Source: an uncultured Lachnospiraceae bacterium (GTDB taxonomy: Bacteria; Bacillota; Clostridia; Lachnospirales; Lachnospiraceae). Taken from it: 64,000 bases of DNA. This document shows positions 1 to 7,855 of the stretch, piece by piece. Location of the stretch: contig URMK01000014.1 in assembly GCA_900548905.1 (NCBI GenBank), forward strand, positions 50,143-114,142, given 5' to 3'. Position 1 is the stretch's first letter. Each line of letters opens with the position of its first letter. A model generated the notes under the pieces. It saw nothing but the letters and a program-made list of their open reading frames with translations, was not told where the DNA came from and did not search any database. A program made the translations under genes and the position numbers.

Positions 1-13
1 AAGGAGTATGATA

Positions 14-856
14 ATGAATGATAAAAACGAAATTTTTCTCGATTTTATAAAAGAAACTCCGAAGGTATATGAAAAAAGCACATCCGCTTTCTGGGATGAT
101 GAACATATATCAAAGTATATGCTGGAGGCACATATAAATCCGAATGAGGACGGTGCAACCAGAAAAATGGATTTTGTCAGGAAATCTGTGGACTGGATAA
201 CGGCCTGCAGTAACGGAGGGGAAGGGAAAACACTGCTGGATTTGGGCTGCGGCCCCGGCATTTATGCACAGCAGCTTGCGGAAAAGGGGTTTGACGTGAC
301 CGGAATTGATTTTTCCAGGCGTTCCATACGGTATGCGCAGGAACAGGCGGCGGAGAGACGGCTTAATATCCGGTACATTTACCGGAATTACCTGGAAATG
401 GATTACCGGGAGGAATTCGACGTCATTATTTTGATTTATTGTGATTATGGTGTGCTTGCGCCGGAGGACAGGACGGTACTATTAAAGAAATGCAGGCAGG
501 CCCTGAAGGCCGGCGGTATTTTGATTCTGGACGGATGGACGGATGGATTTCTGCGTGCGTTTGAGGAAAAGGATAGCGTCGGTTATGAGGACGGCGGATT
601 TTGGGCCGGAGAACCGTATGCGGTTATTCAGAGAAATCGCATTTATCCGGCTACGCGTAACACGCTGGAGCAATACGTGGTGGTTACCGGACAGGATTGC
701 CGGTGCTATAATGTATGGAACCAGGTGTATTCCAGGGAAATGCTGGAGGAGGAATTTAAGGAAGCCGGTTTTCTGAAACCGGATTTTTATGATGATGCGG
801 CAGGGAAAGAATACACCGGCAAAGAAGATACGATATGTGCTTTGGGTAGAAAATAG
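14..856 (+). CDS. Class I SAM-dependent methyltransferase
   Basis: Cytoplasmic methyltransferase of about 280 residues; its acceptor cannot be told from sequence. SAM-binding motif I (LLDLGCGPG) lies at about residues 74-82, and the acidic ribose-binding loop (TGIDFS) at about 96-101, followed by a region resembling motifs II and III (FDVIILIYCDYGVL). The start is taken at 14 because the AAGGAG at 1-6 is only one base from the ATG at 8 but seven from the ATG at 14. It heads the plus-strand run of accessory genes; the promoter lies outside the window. The fold call is secure, the substrate unknown. Confidence 0.85.
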   Translation: MNDKNEIFLDFIKETPKVYEKSTSAFWDDEHISKYMLEAHINPNEDGATRKMDFVRKSVDWITACSNGGEGKTLLDLGCGPGIYAQQLAEKGFDVTGIDFSRRSIRYAQEQAAERRLNIRYIYRNYLEMDYREEFDVIILIYCDYGVLAPEDRTVLLKKCRQALKAGGILILDGWTDGFLRAFEEKDSVGYEDGGFWAGEPYAVIQRNRIYPATRNTLEQYVVVTGQDCRCYNVWNQVYSREMLEEEFKEAGFLKPDFYDDAAGKEYTGKEDTICALGRK

Positions 857-910
857 CAGCCGCAGGACGAAGAAACGGAAGATTTGGAAGCGTGCAAAAG
901 GAGGAGCGGT

Positions 911-1465
911 GTGTTGGGGCGATATAAAATGATGGTAATTAGTATTTTGGTGTTTGGCATGCTGGGTTTGGCGGGCTGTGGGAAAGAAGAGCCGGAGAAG
1001 GTTTATTCTTCTGTTATAGAAGGCATGGCGGAAGACGAGTCCTGTGCTTATGTGGAGAGGCCGGAGGGCGGACTGCCCCTTTTGCTGATAGCCGAGGGAA
1101 CTTATAGCTATGATGAGGAGACGGAGGCGGCGTTAACCTGCAGAGTTTATTATGCGTGGGATGGAAAGGTACGGGAAATCGGAACTCTGGAATCGCTGGG
1201 AACGGCATATCCTGTACGCTATGATGACAATGGGCTGTATGCCGCGGGAGGTCATTTTGTGGCTCGGTATTCCATGGATGAGAATCAGAAACAGCTGATC
1301 GCTGTGGAGTCTGTAAATGAAAACTTTGATGAGGACGGTAATGCCTCCTATACGTATTTGGATGCGAAGGACGGAGAACAGGTAACAACGGACGCTTCCC
1401 AATTTGAAAAGATGTTTGATGCTTATGGGAAAGCTGAGGTGGTCAATTTCAAAACGAACGGATGA
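911..1465 (+). CDS. Small secreted lipoprotein, unknown function
   Basis: The protein has a signal peptide and lipobox: hydrophobic residues 7-22 end in LAGC, so Cys23 would be lipidated and the mature protein held on the outer face of the membrane. The rest is an acidic, beta-rich domain with no motif I recognise. GTG at 911 is preferred over the upstream TTG because AGGAGG at 899-904 is six bases away and the resulting N-terminus gives a normal signal peptide; TTG at 914 is the alternative. It lies about 20 bases before the DUF3784 membrane gene, so the two may be co-transcribed. Function is not recognisable. Confidence 0.7.
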   Translation: MLGRYKMMVISILVFGMLGLAGCGKEEPEKVYSSVIEGMAEDESCAYVERPEGGLPLLLIAEGTYSYDEETEAALTCRVYYAWDGKVREIGTLESLGTAYPVRYDDNGLYAAGGHFVARYSMDENQKQLIAVESVNENFDEDGNASYTYLDAKDGEQVTTDASQFEKMFDAYGKAEVVNFKTNG

Positions 1466-1488
1466 AGTTCTTGATAAGGAGGAAACGA

Positions 1489-1827
1489 ATGCATATCGGA
1501 TTTTATATGTGTATTGTCTTGGTGCCCTGTTTTGCCGTGTTATCTCTGGTATTTGGCATTTTAAAGGAGAAATCCGCCAGGCTGGTAAGTGGTTTTAATA
1601 CCCTTCCCGGGCATGAGCAGGAAAAATATGATAAAAAAAGAATGGCAAAAGACTGCCGGAATCAGTTTGCCCTTTGGTCCGTCATTATGCTGGCCGGAGC
1701 AGTTGGTTCCTGGTTTGTGTCCGGTCTTATTGCAGCGGGGGCTTATATCATCTGGCTCGTTTTATTTTTTAAAGAGGTGCATCTGGATGCAGAAAAGGCA
1801 TTTGCCAAATATAAAATAAGGGGATGA
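1489..1827 (+). CDS. DUF3784-like small membrane protein
   Basis: A 112-residue integral membrane protein. One membrane segment covers about residues 3-22, and a pair or long hydrophobic stretch covers about 60-95. Between them is a cytoplasmic loop with the pattern GFNTLP...YDKKRMAKD, which I associate with DUF3784, common in Clostridia and without known function. ATG at 1489 is chosen because AAGGAGG at 1476-1482 is six bases upstream; the in-frame ATG at 1462 has no such site. It follows the lipoprotein gene and precedes the HIT gene closely. The family call is from memory of the motif. Confidence 0.7.
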   Translation: MHIGFYMCIVLVPCFAVLSLVFGILKEKSARLVSGFNTLPGHEQEKYDKKRMAKDCRNQFALWSVIMLAGAVGSWFVSGLIAAGAYIIWLVLFFKEVHLDAEKAFAKYKIRG

Positions 1828-1838
1828 GGGGGAATTTT

Positions 1839-2297
1839 ATGTGCGGGATATGTAAACGGATCCGGGAAACGGAAGAGGGCAGAAACCGGTATTTTGTAAG
1901 AGAACTGGAAACCGGTTATGTGGTAATCGGGGATTATCAGAGAATAAAGGGCTACACCCTGTTTTTATGTAAGGTGCATGCCACCGAACTCCATTTTCTT
2001 GAAAAGCCGTTCCGGGAGAAATTTTTAAATGAAATGGCGTTGGTTGCAGAAGCGGTATATCATGCATTTGGCCCGGATAAATTAAATTACGAATTATTGG
2101 GGCAGGGGGATGGGGTGCATATGCACTGGCACATTTTTCCCCGAAGGGCAGGGGATACCCCAGGACCGGGGCCTGTCTGGCAATTGCCGCGGGAAGAGCT
2201 TTACGGGGAGGCGTATTTACCGTCGGCTGAGGAATTGGAAGAAATGAAGCAGAAGCTGAATGAAGAACTGGAAAAATTATTGCAGCGGGCAGAATGA
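1839..2297 (+). CDS. HIT family nucleotide hydrolase/transferase
   Basis: Histidine-triad protein of 152 residues that would hydrolyse or transfer nucleotidyl groups (AMP-lysine, Ap4A-like or related substrates; the exact one is unknown). The catalytic triad His-x-His-x-His is visible at 94, 96 and 98 (HMHWHIFPR), with the usual preceding G-x-G-D-G-V. An N-terminal Cys2/Cys5 pair (MCGIC) suggests a bound metal, as in some HIT proteins. ATG at 1839 follows GAGGGGG at 1827-1833; the upstream ATG at 1824 overlaps the preceding stop. It ends about 20 bases before proC. Confidence 0.9.
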   Translation: MCGICKRIRETEEGRNRYFVRELETGYVVIGDYQRIKGYTLFLCKVHATELHFLEKPFREKFLNEMALVAEAVYHAFGPDKLNYELLGQGDGVHMHWHIFPRRAGDTPGPGPVWQLPREELYGEAYLPSAEELEEMKQKLNEELEKLLQRAE

Positions 2298-2319
2298 TGG
2301 GGAATGGAGGACGACATCA

Positions 2320-3111
2320 ATGAACGAAATCAGCCTTGGTATGATTGGATATGGGAATATGGCGCAGGCGATAACAGCCGGACTGCTTCTTTCAAAGGCA
2401 GTTTCAGAAAAACAAATATTTGCCTGTGCCGGAAATTATGATAAGCTGTGCGAAAATGCAAAAAAGAGCGGAATCGTACCCTGCCGGACAGCGGCTGAAG
2501 TGATCAGAAACAGTGATTTTATAATCCTTGCGGTAAAACCATATATGATGGAGGCCGTGGTTTTACCGGTTAAGGAACTGCTGAAGGGAAAAGCGGTTAT
2601 TTCGGTGGCTGCCGGATATGATTTCGAGCGTTGTGAGGCGATTCTGGAGCCGGGAACCCACCACATCAGCACCATACCCAATACGCCGGTTTCGGTATGC
2701 GAAGGGATATTCATATGTGAAAACAGGCATTCCCTTTCTCAGGAGGAACTGGACAGCTTTGTATCCCTGTTTCAGAATATATCCCTGTTGGAATTCGTGG
2801 ATTCCGCACATCTTTCCCCTGCCGGTACACTTAGCGGCTGCACACCCGCACTCACTGCCATGTATCTGGAGGCGCTGGGGGATGCCGGTGTCAAATACGG
2901 CCTTTCCAGAGAGACGTCATACCGTCTGGCGGCACAGATGATAGTGGGAACCGGAACGCTTTATTTGACCACACAAACACACCCGGGAGCCATGAAGGAT
3001 ATGGTTTGTTCCCCCGGAGGGACAACCATACGCGGCGTGAGTGCCCTGGAGAAAAGAGGGTTCCGCGGAACGGTTATTGATGCTATCGATGCAATTGAAG
3101 AAAATAGATAA
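2320..3111 (+). CDS. proC: Pyrroline-5-carboxylate reductase
   Basis: ProC catalyses the last step of proline synthesis, NAD(P)H-dependent reduction of pyrroline-5-carboxylate. At about 263 residues it matches the family length. The N-terminal Rossmann glycine motif (GMIGYGNMAQAI) is at residues 7-18, and the C-terminal dimerisation domain carries the family signature region (GATIRGVSALE-like, here PGGTTIRGVSALEKRGF). ATG at 2320 is used because TGGAGG at 2305-2310 precedes it; the open frame extends upstream only into the HIT gene. No proA or proB is adjacent, so it is a stand-alone copy. Confidence 0.93.
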   Translation: MNEISLGMIGYGNMAQAITAGLLLSKAVSEKQIFACAGNYDKLCENAKKSGIVPCRTAAEVIRNSDFIILAVKPYMMEAVVLPVKELLKGKAVISVAAGYDFERCEAILEPGTHHISTIPNTPVSVCEGIFICENRHSLSQEELDSFVSLFQNISLLEFVDSAHLSPAGTLSGCTPALTAMYLEALGDAGVKYGLSRETSYRLAAQMIVGTGTLYLTTQTHPGAMKDMVCSPGGTTIRGVSALEKRGFRGTVIDAIDAIEENR

Positions 3112-3128
3112 ATGCCGGGGAGGACGTT

Positions 3129-3428
3129 ATGGAAAAAGTGATAAGCTGCTGCGGAGTTGTCTGTACGGATTGTGAGTATTATCCGGAGGATTGCAAAGGC
3201 TGCCCGGAGATAGAGGGAAAAGCTTTCTGGCTGGAGTATACAGGGGGAAGCATCTGCGAAATCTATCAATGCTGCATCAATGATAAGAATAGAAAGCATT
3301 GCGGCGATTGCCCGTCCCTTCCCTGCAGGTTTTATACGGATGCCAATGATCCTACCAAAAGTGAGGAAGAGAACAGACAGATACTGGAATCGCAGTTGGG
3401 ACAATTGAAAGAACTGCTGGACAGATAA
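3129..3428 (+). CDS. DUF3795-like cysteine-rich protein
   Basis: A 99-residue protein with about ten cysteines in paired patterns (SCCGVVCTDCEYYPEDCKGCP, then CCINDKNRKHCGDCPSLPC, each quoted in part). This is the arrangement I associate with DUF3795, a probable zinc- or metal-binding family of unknown function. It has no signal peptide or membrane segment. GAGGACG at about 3119 provides the ribosome site. A larger protein of the same type is encoded at 12033-12590, so the window has two paralogues. Confidence 0.75.
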   Translation: MEKVISCCGVVCTDCEYYPEDCKGCPEIEGKAFWLEYTGGSICEIYQCCINDKNRKHCGDCPSLPCRFYTDANDPTKSEEENRQILESQLGQLKELLDR

Positions 3429-3442
3429 ACAGTACCTCATAT

Positions 3443-3485
3443 TATTCCCGCGCAGTTACTGATTAATTTGCGCAAAACGGGAATA
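3443..3485. repeat. Imperfect inverted repeat after the DUF3795 gene
   Basis: The arm TATTCCCGCGCA at 3443-3454 is matched by TGCGCAAAACGGGAATA at 3469-3485, with four extra bases in the second arm. There is no T-tract, so it is an imperfect terminator at best. The TTATTCCCGCG motif recurs in the repeats near 15060 and 16100, so it may be a short member of the same palindromic family. Confidence 0.45.
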
Positions 3486-3517
3486 CTAACGACAGAAAAA
3501 TGTGTTAGGAGGTTCTG

Positions 3518-3697
3518 ATGAAAAAAGCAAAGGATGATAAAAGGCTGCAGACGATTCCGGAAGGAGTGTATGAAGCGGGGATTATAAACCGGGAGCTGAG
3601 AAAAAATAAGAGCAGGGAGGCGGACGCCCTCACTACGGATGCCCAGGGAAACGGATATCCGGTACCGGAAAATAAGAAAGACGATGGGAGCAGGTGA
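3518..3697 (+). CDS. Small hydrophilic protein of 59 residues
   Basis: A short reading frame with a good ribosome site (TTAGGAGG at 3506-3512, five bases before the ATG). The product begins MKKAKDDKRLQTIPEGVYEA and is rich in Lys, Asp and Glu, with no membrane segment or cysteine. Its last codons merge with a strong terminator hairpin at 3688-3716, as expected for the end of a real transcript. I do not recognise the family; it looks like a small basic/acidic cytosolic protein. Confidence 0.6.
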   Translation: MKKAKDDKRLQTIPEGVYEAGIINRELRKNKSREADALTTDAQGNGYPVPENKKDDGSR

Positions 3698-3716
3698 ATT
3701 ATTTACCTGCTCTTTT
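3688..3716 (+). terminator. Rho-independent terminator
   Basis: GAGCAGGT at 3688-3695 pairs with ACCTGCTC at 3704-3711 and is followed by TTTTT. The stop codon of the 59-residue gene lies inside the stem-loop. Confidence 0.85.
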
Positions 3717-3752
3717 TATGTAAAGCCCATAGTATTGACTGTGAACATTTGG

Positions 3753-3758
3753 TATACT
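3753..3758 (+). promoter_or_regulatory. Extended -10 promoter element
   Basis: TGG-TATACT matches an extended -10 element at 3750-3758, just after a terminator. A TTGACT at 3734-3739 is present but too close for a standard -35. It would start transcription near 3765, so the protein start at 3833 is more plausible than the in-frame codon at 3749, which overlaps the promoter. Confidence 0.5.
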
Positions 3759-3832
3759 GGAAAGACAAGATAACCGTTCCGGGTTGTCTGAACCGTTACA
3801 AGGCAAGGATAGCTGCCGCAAAAGAAAGGGGT

Positions 3833-4285
3833 ATGGGGATCCGGTATATGGAAAATAAAGAAGAAATGAGATTCAAGGGGAAAATTGCATTCTGGTACTG
3901 GCTTATTACGGCGGGTATTAATGTTATGTTGGTATATGAACTGGTTTTCAGCAGGGATAATCTTGTTATCCTTTTGCTTTCCCTTGTGCTGTGCAATTCT
4001 ATTTTTCTGCCGATAATTATCCGTAATTATGTGTTAATAGACGGGGATAGGCTGCAGCTGTATTTTGGGTTTTTTAAGGATTCCATTTCCATTGATACCA
4101 TAGAAGAAGTCCGCGGTTCCCATTGCCCCATATCATCCAGCGCCGCCTCTCTGGATCGGCTGGTAATAAAAGGGAAAAAGCTGGAAATGGTGGTTGCGCT
4201 GCAGGACAAGGCCGGCTTTGTCAGGGAGATAAAGAAACGGAATAGTGAAATACGGATCTGCGGGATTCCCGGAGGGTGGGACTGA
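3833..4285 (+). CDS. Membrane protein with PH-like cytosolic domain
   Basis: About 150 residues. Two hydrophobic helices (about 17-38 and 45-62) are followed by a beta-rich segment beginning YVLIDGDRLQLYFGFF, typical of bacterial PH-like domains (YdbT/bPH type) placed after two membrane helices. The start is ambiguous: ATG at 3833 or 3848 lies after the extended -10 element. The frame continues upstream to 3749, but that would put coding sequence over the promoter. The stop lies 53 bases before the DUF3592 gene. Function unknown; the domain call is tentative. Confidence 0.6.
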   Translation: MGIRYMENKEEMRFKGKIAFWYWLITAGINVMLVYELVFSRDNLVILLLSLVLCNSIFLPIIIRNYVLIDGDRLQLYFGFFKDSISIDTIEEVRGSHCPISSSAASLDRLVIKGKKLEMVVALQDKAGFVREIKKRNSEIRICGIPGGWD

Positions 4286-4337
4286 CTTTTTAAGGAAGCT
4301 GTCCGGGAGGAAAACGAGACAGGAGGGATTTAAGGGG

Positions 4338-4757
4338 ATGAATGTAAAGATATTTATAGTAGTGGTTTTTGCAGGACTGGGTTTCCTGTTTGTACTTATC
4401 GGAGTTTTATTGGCCGTTTTTTTTCGGAAAAGAAGGGAAAAGGCTTCAGCAATAGCCGCAGCCACAGTGGCAGACGTGGAAAGAAGGAGCGGGAGTGATG
4501 GAAGAAGCTGTTATTATCCGGTTTTTGCGTATTATGCGGATGGGATTATGAGGCGTGTGACTTCCTCCTTCGGCAGCAGTCCCTGCCGTTATCATGTGGG
4601 GGAAGAGGTGGAAATCCATTACAATGCGGAGAAGCCGGAACAGATATGGGTGGAACGGGATGAAGGGATGAAAAAACTGTGCTGCGGTATTTTTATCGGA
4701 ATCGGCAGTTTGTTTTTTGTAATTGGGGTCGTACTGGGGACAACGGGAATTGTATAA
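4338..4757 (+). CDS. DUF3592-like membrane protein
   Basis: About 139 residues. Membrane helices at about 5-29 and 116-137 enclose a soluble middle domain with the pattern YYPVFAYYADG...GEEVEIHYNAEKPEQIWV, characteristic of DUF3592, a family often next to PH-like membrane proteins. ATG at 4338 is chosen over the upstream codon because AGGAGGG at 4321-4327 precedes it and the N-terminus then begins directly with the first helix. It is probably co-transcribed with the PH-like gene before it and the TIGR04076-like gene after it. Confidence 0.75.
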   Translation: MNVKIFIVVVFAGLGFLFVLIGVLLAVFFRKRREKASAIAAATVADVERRSGSDGRSCYYPVFAYYADGIMRRVTSSFGSSPCRYHVGEEVEIHYNAEKPEQIWVERDEGMKKLCCGIFIGIGSLFFVIGVVLGTTGIV

Positions 4758-4771
4758 AGAGGGGGATGGAA

Positions 4772-5107
4772 ATGGACGTCAGGATTACCGTATTAAAGAC
4801 CGAGTTATATGAGGATATCGCGGATGAATATTTATCGGAGGGAAGGGCCGCAGGCCCGTGTCCTATTTTGAAGGAGGGGGATTCTTTTCTTTACAAGTCG
4901 TCGAAAGAAGCTATTATGCCGGATGGTTTCTGTCCTTGGGCCTGGGTGGATTTATATCCCGCGATCAGCAGAATGTCGATTGACAGGGTGGCGAGGGAGC
5001 CGGGGAAGGAATACTGGTATAAGCATGAAAATAAATCGATAGAATGCTGTACGGATGGGGTGCGTCCCGTTATATTTGTGCTGGAACGAATCCCGGAAGA
5101 AAAGTGA
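4772..5107 (+). CDS. TIGR04076-like small protein
   Basis: A cytosolic protein of about 111 residues with the pattern GPCPILKEGDSF...GFCPWAWVDLYPAI (quoted in parts), which I associate with the TIGR04076 family of unknown function. Conserved cysteines at GPCP, FCPW and ECC suggest a redox or metal role. ATG at 4772 is used because GAGGGGG at 4759-4765 is immediately before the ATG at 4766 but about six bases before 4772. It ends about 20 bases before the tandem GNAT gene and may share its transcript. Confidence 0.7.
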   Translation: MDVRITVLKTELYEDIADEYLSEGRAAGPCPILKEGDSFLYKSSKEAIMPDGFCPWAWVDLYPAISRMSIDRVAREPGKEYWYKHENKSIECCTDGVRPVIFVLERIPEEK

Positions 5108-5128
5108 GGAAGGAAAGAAACGGTATTT

Positions 5129-6082
5129 ATGAAGATTGTGGAATTTGAAAGCGCGCATGTGGGAATGGCCGCAGAACTCGCTATGGCAGATTATGAGGAA
5201 GAAAGAGAAAGGGTACCGGAGCTGCCCATAATGAAGGCACTTCCGGATCTGCGTCCTTTTGCGGACAACCATCTGGGGGTGGCTGCTTTTGAAGGGGATG
5301 AGATGCTGGGGTTTTTATGCTGTCTGGAACCATGGGAGCATGCATTTCAAACCGCGGCGAAAGGGACCTTTTCACCTATGCACGCCCATGGGGCAAGGAA
5401 AGAGGGGAGAGGAGTGATCTATCAGAGGATGTATCAGGCGGCGGCTGAAAAATGGGTGAAAAAGGGGATTACATATCATTCCATCGCTTTGTATGCACAT
5501 GAGGAAACGGCTCTTTCCGCTTTTTTTGACTATGGCTTCGGTCGCCGCTGTGTGGACGCGATCCGCAGCATGGAACCGCTGGAGAACTGTTTCCCGCCGG
5601 ACGGTATTGCCTTCCGGGAGTTGGATTGGCAGGAAGCGGGACGGGTGCGGGAACTGCGCAGGATGCTGAAGGAACATATGGGGAACAGTCCCTGTTTTAT
5701 GAGGACCCCTGTGGGGGAACCCGAGGAATGCCGGGAACAGGAGCGGGAGGCAACGCATGAGTGCCGAATTTTTGCCGCGGAAGATGGGAAAAAGGTGGCC
5801 GCTTTTATGGAAGTGACGGACGGTGGAGAGAATTTTGCCACGCTGGCAGGGGATATGCGTAATATATGCGGAGCATATTGTTTGCCGGAATATCGGGGAA
5901 GGAATATCTATCAGGGGCTTCTGGATTATGTGATTCTCATGCTGAAAAAAGAAGGATTTTGCCGGTTGGGCGTGGATTATGAGAGCTTCAATTCCACAGC
6001 AAACAGGTTCTGGCCGAAATATTTTGAACCGTACACCAAGAGTGTTGTGCGCAGGATAGATGAATGTGCGCTGGAGGGATAA
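5129..6082 (+). CDS. Tandem-domain GNAT acetyltransferase
   Basis: A 317-residue protein that appears to contain two GNAT folds. The N-terminal half (about 1-150) has a degenerate acyl-CoA region, and the C-terminal half (about 190-300) has the clearer motif A region (ICGAYCLPEYRGRNIYQGLL) followed by a motif B-like stretch. It would transfer an acetyl group from acetyl-CoA to an unknown amine. A gene with the same tandem layout is common in Clostridia. AGGAAGGAA at about 5108-5116 provides ribosome binding. The following flavodoxin-like gene starts three bases after the stop. Confidence 0.8.
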   Translation: MKIVEFESAHVGMAAELAMADYEEERERVPELPIMKALPDLRPFADNHLGVAAFEGDEMLGFLCCLEPWEHAFQTAAKGTFSPMHAHGARKEGRGVIYQRMYQAAAEKWVKKGITYHSIALYAHEETALSAFFDYGFGRRCVDAIRSMEPLENCFPPDGIAFRELDWQEAGRVRELRRMLKEHMGNSPCFMRTPVGEPEECREQEREATHECRIFAAEDGKKVAAFMEVTDGGENFATLAGDMRNICGAYCLPEYRGRNIYQGLLDYVILMLKKEGFCRLGVDYESFNSTANRFWPKYFEPYTKSVVRRIDECALEG

Positions 6083-6084
6083 AC

Positions 6085-6753
6085 ATGAAGGAACCGCATA
6101 TGGAAACCGGAGAAGGCAGAAGGGCAGTTTGCGTTTCTTGTTCCAATATGGCAGGCAGTCAAGAGAACAGTACCTCCATAAAACTATGTGAAATGCTTGC
6201 AAAGCAGCTGTCAGGGTACAATATCGAAAGCCATATTGTGGATTTACGGAAGTATGAATTGCTCTCCTGCGTTGGGTGCGGTGAATGCTATGAAAGCAGA
6301 AGATGCTGCCGTGATCCCCGGTTCAATGAAATTTATGACGGCTTCACCAGGGCTGATTATTTGTTTTTCGTATCCCCTCATTATGCCCCTATACCGTCAA
6401 AATTAGCTGTACTGCTTGAGAAGATGGAACAAATAACATTTTTGCATTGGTGGAAGGATAACCGTTATCAATCGGAGCTGTACGGTATTCCGGCAGGAAT
6501 TATTTCTCATGGAGGAGCGGGTGAATGGGCGCTGCCTTCTTATAAAGAAATGGTGAATGATACGATAGCCAATGCGTTGGATACGATTCAGATAAAGGCA
6601 ATACCTTTTGATGATAAATGGAATACAGGGATATCCATACCTGTCAAAAAAGTGGTGGAAACAGACAGCATATTTCCTGTTCAGGAATATGATTGGAATG
6701 TGCTTGAAACTAAAATACGGGAGTATGCTAAAAGAGTTTTGCAGGGTAATTAA
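6085..6753 (+). CDS. Flavodoxin-fold NAD(P)H-dependent oxidoreductase
   Basis: About 222 residues with an NADPH-dependent FMN reductase/iron-sulfur flavoprotein fold: an N-terminal strand leading to the phosphate loop (SCSNMAGSQENSTSIKL), a cysteine cluster at SCVGCGECYESRRCC, and the flavin-binding FVSPHYAPIPS motif. The cysteine spacing suggests an iron-sulfur or redox disulfide site. ATG at 6085 follows GGAGGG at 6074-6079, three bases after the GNAT stop, so the two genes are probably translationally coupled. Electron acceptor unknown. Confidence 0.75.
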   Translation: MKEPHMETGEGRRAVCVSCSNMAGSQENSTSIKLCEMLAKQLSGYNIESHIVDLRKYELLSCVGCGECYESRRCCRDPRFNEIYDGFTRADYLFFVSPHYAPIPSKLAVLLEKMEQITFLHWWKDNRYQSELYGIPAGIISHGGAGEWALPSYKEMVNDTIANALDTIQIKAIPFDDKWNTGISIPVKKVVETDSIFPVQEYDWNVLETKIREYAKRVLQGN

Positions 6754-6779
6754 CTGTTACCAGGCAGCGGAGGTTGGTT

Positions 6780-7655
6780 ATGCGTTCAGAAAAAGAAATG
6801 CTCTATTTAATAACAAAAACGGCGGAAGAGGATCCCAGAATACGTGCGGCGTATCTGGAAGGCTCCCGTGTGAACCCGAATGTCCCGGCAGATATTTTCC
6901 AGGATTATGATGTGGTTTATGTGGTCAGGGAAACAAAATCCTTCCGGGAGGATGCTTCCTGGATTGATCGGTTTGGAAAGCGTCTATATATGCAGTACCC
7001 GGAGGACAGTGTTTATTTCCCTTCGGATGCGGAGAATTGTTATGGGTGGCTGATGCAGTTTGCGGACGGGAACCGTCTGGATTTGCATGTGTGCACGATG
7101 GAAACGGTAAGGAAGGATCTGGAACTGTTCCGGGTCCTGGTGGATAAGGATAACCTGTTGCCGGCGAATGAAGTGCGTTCCGATGAAATATACTGGATAC
7201 AAAAGCCGACTCCCCAGCAGTTTCATGACACCTGCAATGAATTCTGGTGGTGTCTGAATAATGTGGCAAAAGGCCTGTGGAGAGACGAAATTCCCTATGT
7301 TATGGACATGATAAATCTCTATATCCGTCCTATGCTTACAAGAATTCTGGAATGGAAAATAGGGGCGGACAATCATTTTAACGTCAGCGTCGGAAAATGT
7401 GCGAAATATATGAAACGGTTTGTTTCAGAGGACATCTATACGCGGTATCTTGCCACGTATTCGGCGGCGGAGCCGGAAGCGGTGTGGGATGCGGTATTTG
7501 TAATGTGCGGTTTGTTTCATGAAACAGCGGCACAGCTTTCCGGGGAAATGGACTGCCCTTATGATTTTTCCGAGGCGGAAAACAGCAGGGCCTATCTGGA
7601 ACATGTAAGGCAGCTGCCGGGGGATGCGAAAGAAATTTATCCGGGAGGGGAATGA
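6780..7655 (+). CDS. aadE: Aminoglycoside 6-adenylyltransferase family protein
   Basis: About 291 residues, matching the ANT(6)/AadE family that adenylylates streptomycin. The nucleotidyltransferase signature GSRVNPNVPADIFQDYDVVY is present near residues 26-45 with the catalytic Gly-Ser and Asp-x-Asp, and the all-alpha C-terminal domain (WWCLNNVAKGLWRDEIPY) is intact. ATG at 6780 follows GGAGG at 6769-6773. No transposase or other resistance gene is nearby, so this looks like a resident chromosomal homologue rather than a recently acquired gene. Whether it confers resistance cannot be told from sequence. Confidence 0.85.
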   Translation: MRSEKEMLYLITKTAEEDPRIRAAYLEGSRVNPNVPADIFQDYDVVYVVRETKSFREDASWIDRFGKRLYMQYPEDSVYFPSDAENCYGWLMQFADGNRLDLHVCTMETVRKDLELFRVLVDKDNLLPANEVRSDEIYWIQKPTPQQFHDTCNEFWWCLNNVAKGLWRDEIPYVMDMINLYIRPMLTRILEWKIGADNHFNVSVGKCAKYMKRFVSEDIYTRYLATYSAAEPEAVWDAVFVMCGLFHETAAQLSGEMDCPYDFSEAENSRAYLEHVRQLPGDAKEIYPGGE

Positions 7656-7829
7656 GGGAAAAGGACGGCTTATTTGTCAGGCGGATTTTTAGGAAAAGAA
7701 ATAAAAGAGGAAAACTTCAGTTTTCAGGCTCCTGATTTTTATAAAAAGATGGGTTACAAAGAGGTATTTGTGCGGGAAGATTACCCTGTTACCGGTAAGC
7801 GGTATTATTATGTAAAGGAACTGCGCTAA
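7656..7829 (+). pseudogene. C-terminal remnant of a GNAT acetyltransferase
   Basis: An open frame without a start follows the aadE stop and ends at a TAA at 7827-7829. It reads ...FSFQAPDFYKKMGYKEVF then KRYYYVKELR, the standard C-terminal end of a GNAT protein (FQAPxFYKKxGY). The N-terminal two thirds, including the acetyl-CoA site, are missing. It is best read as the tail of a gene lost by deletion. Confidence 0.7.
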
Positions 7830-7855
7830 AAAGGATGTTTTTGGGAGAAAAAACC

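Noticed and set aside
2961..3440. 159-codon minus-strand frame across proC and DUF3795
   Set aside because: It covers both plus-strand genes, which are well supported, and lacks a ribosome site.
6780..7655. Recently acquired resistance transposon
   Set aside because: No transposase, integrase, terminal repeats or other resistance gene is adjacent to the aadE-like gene.
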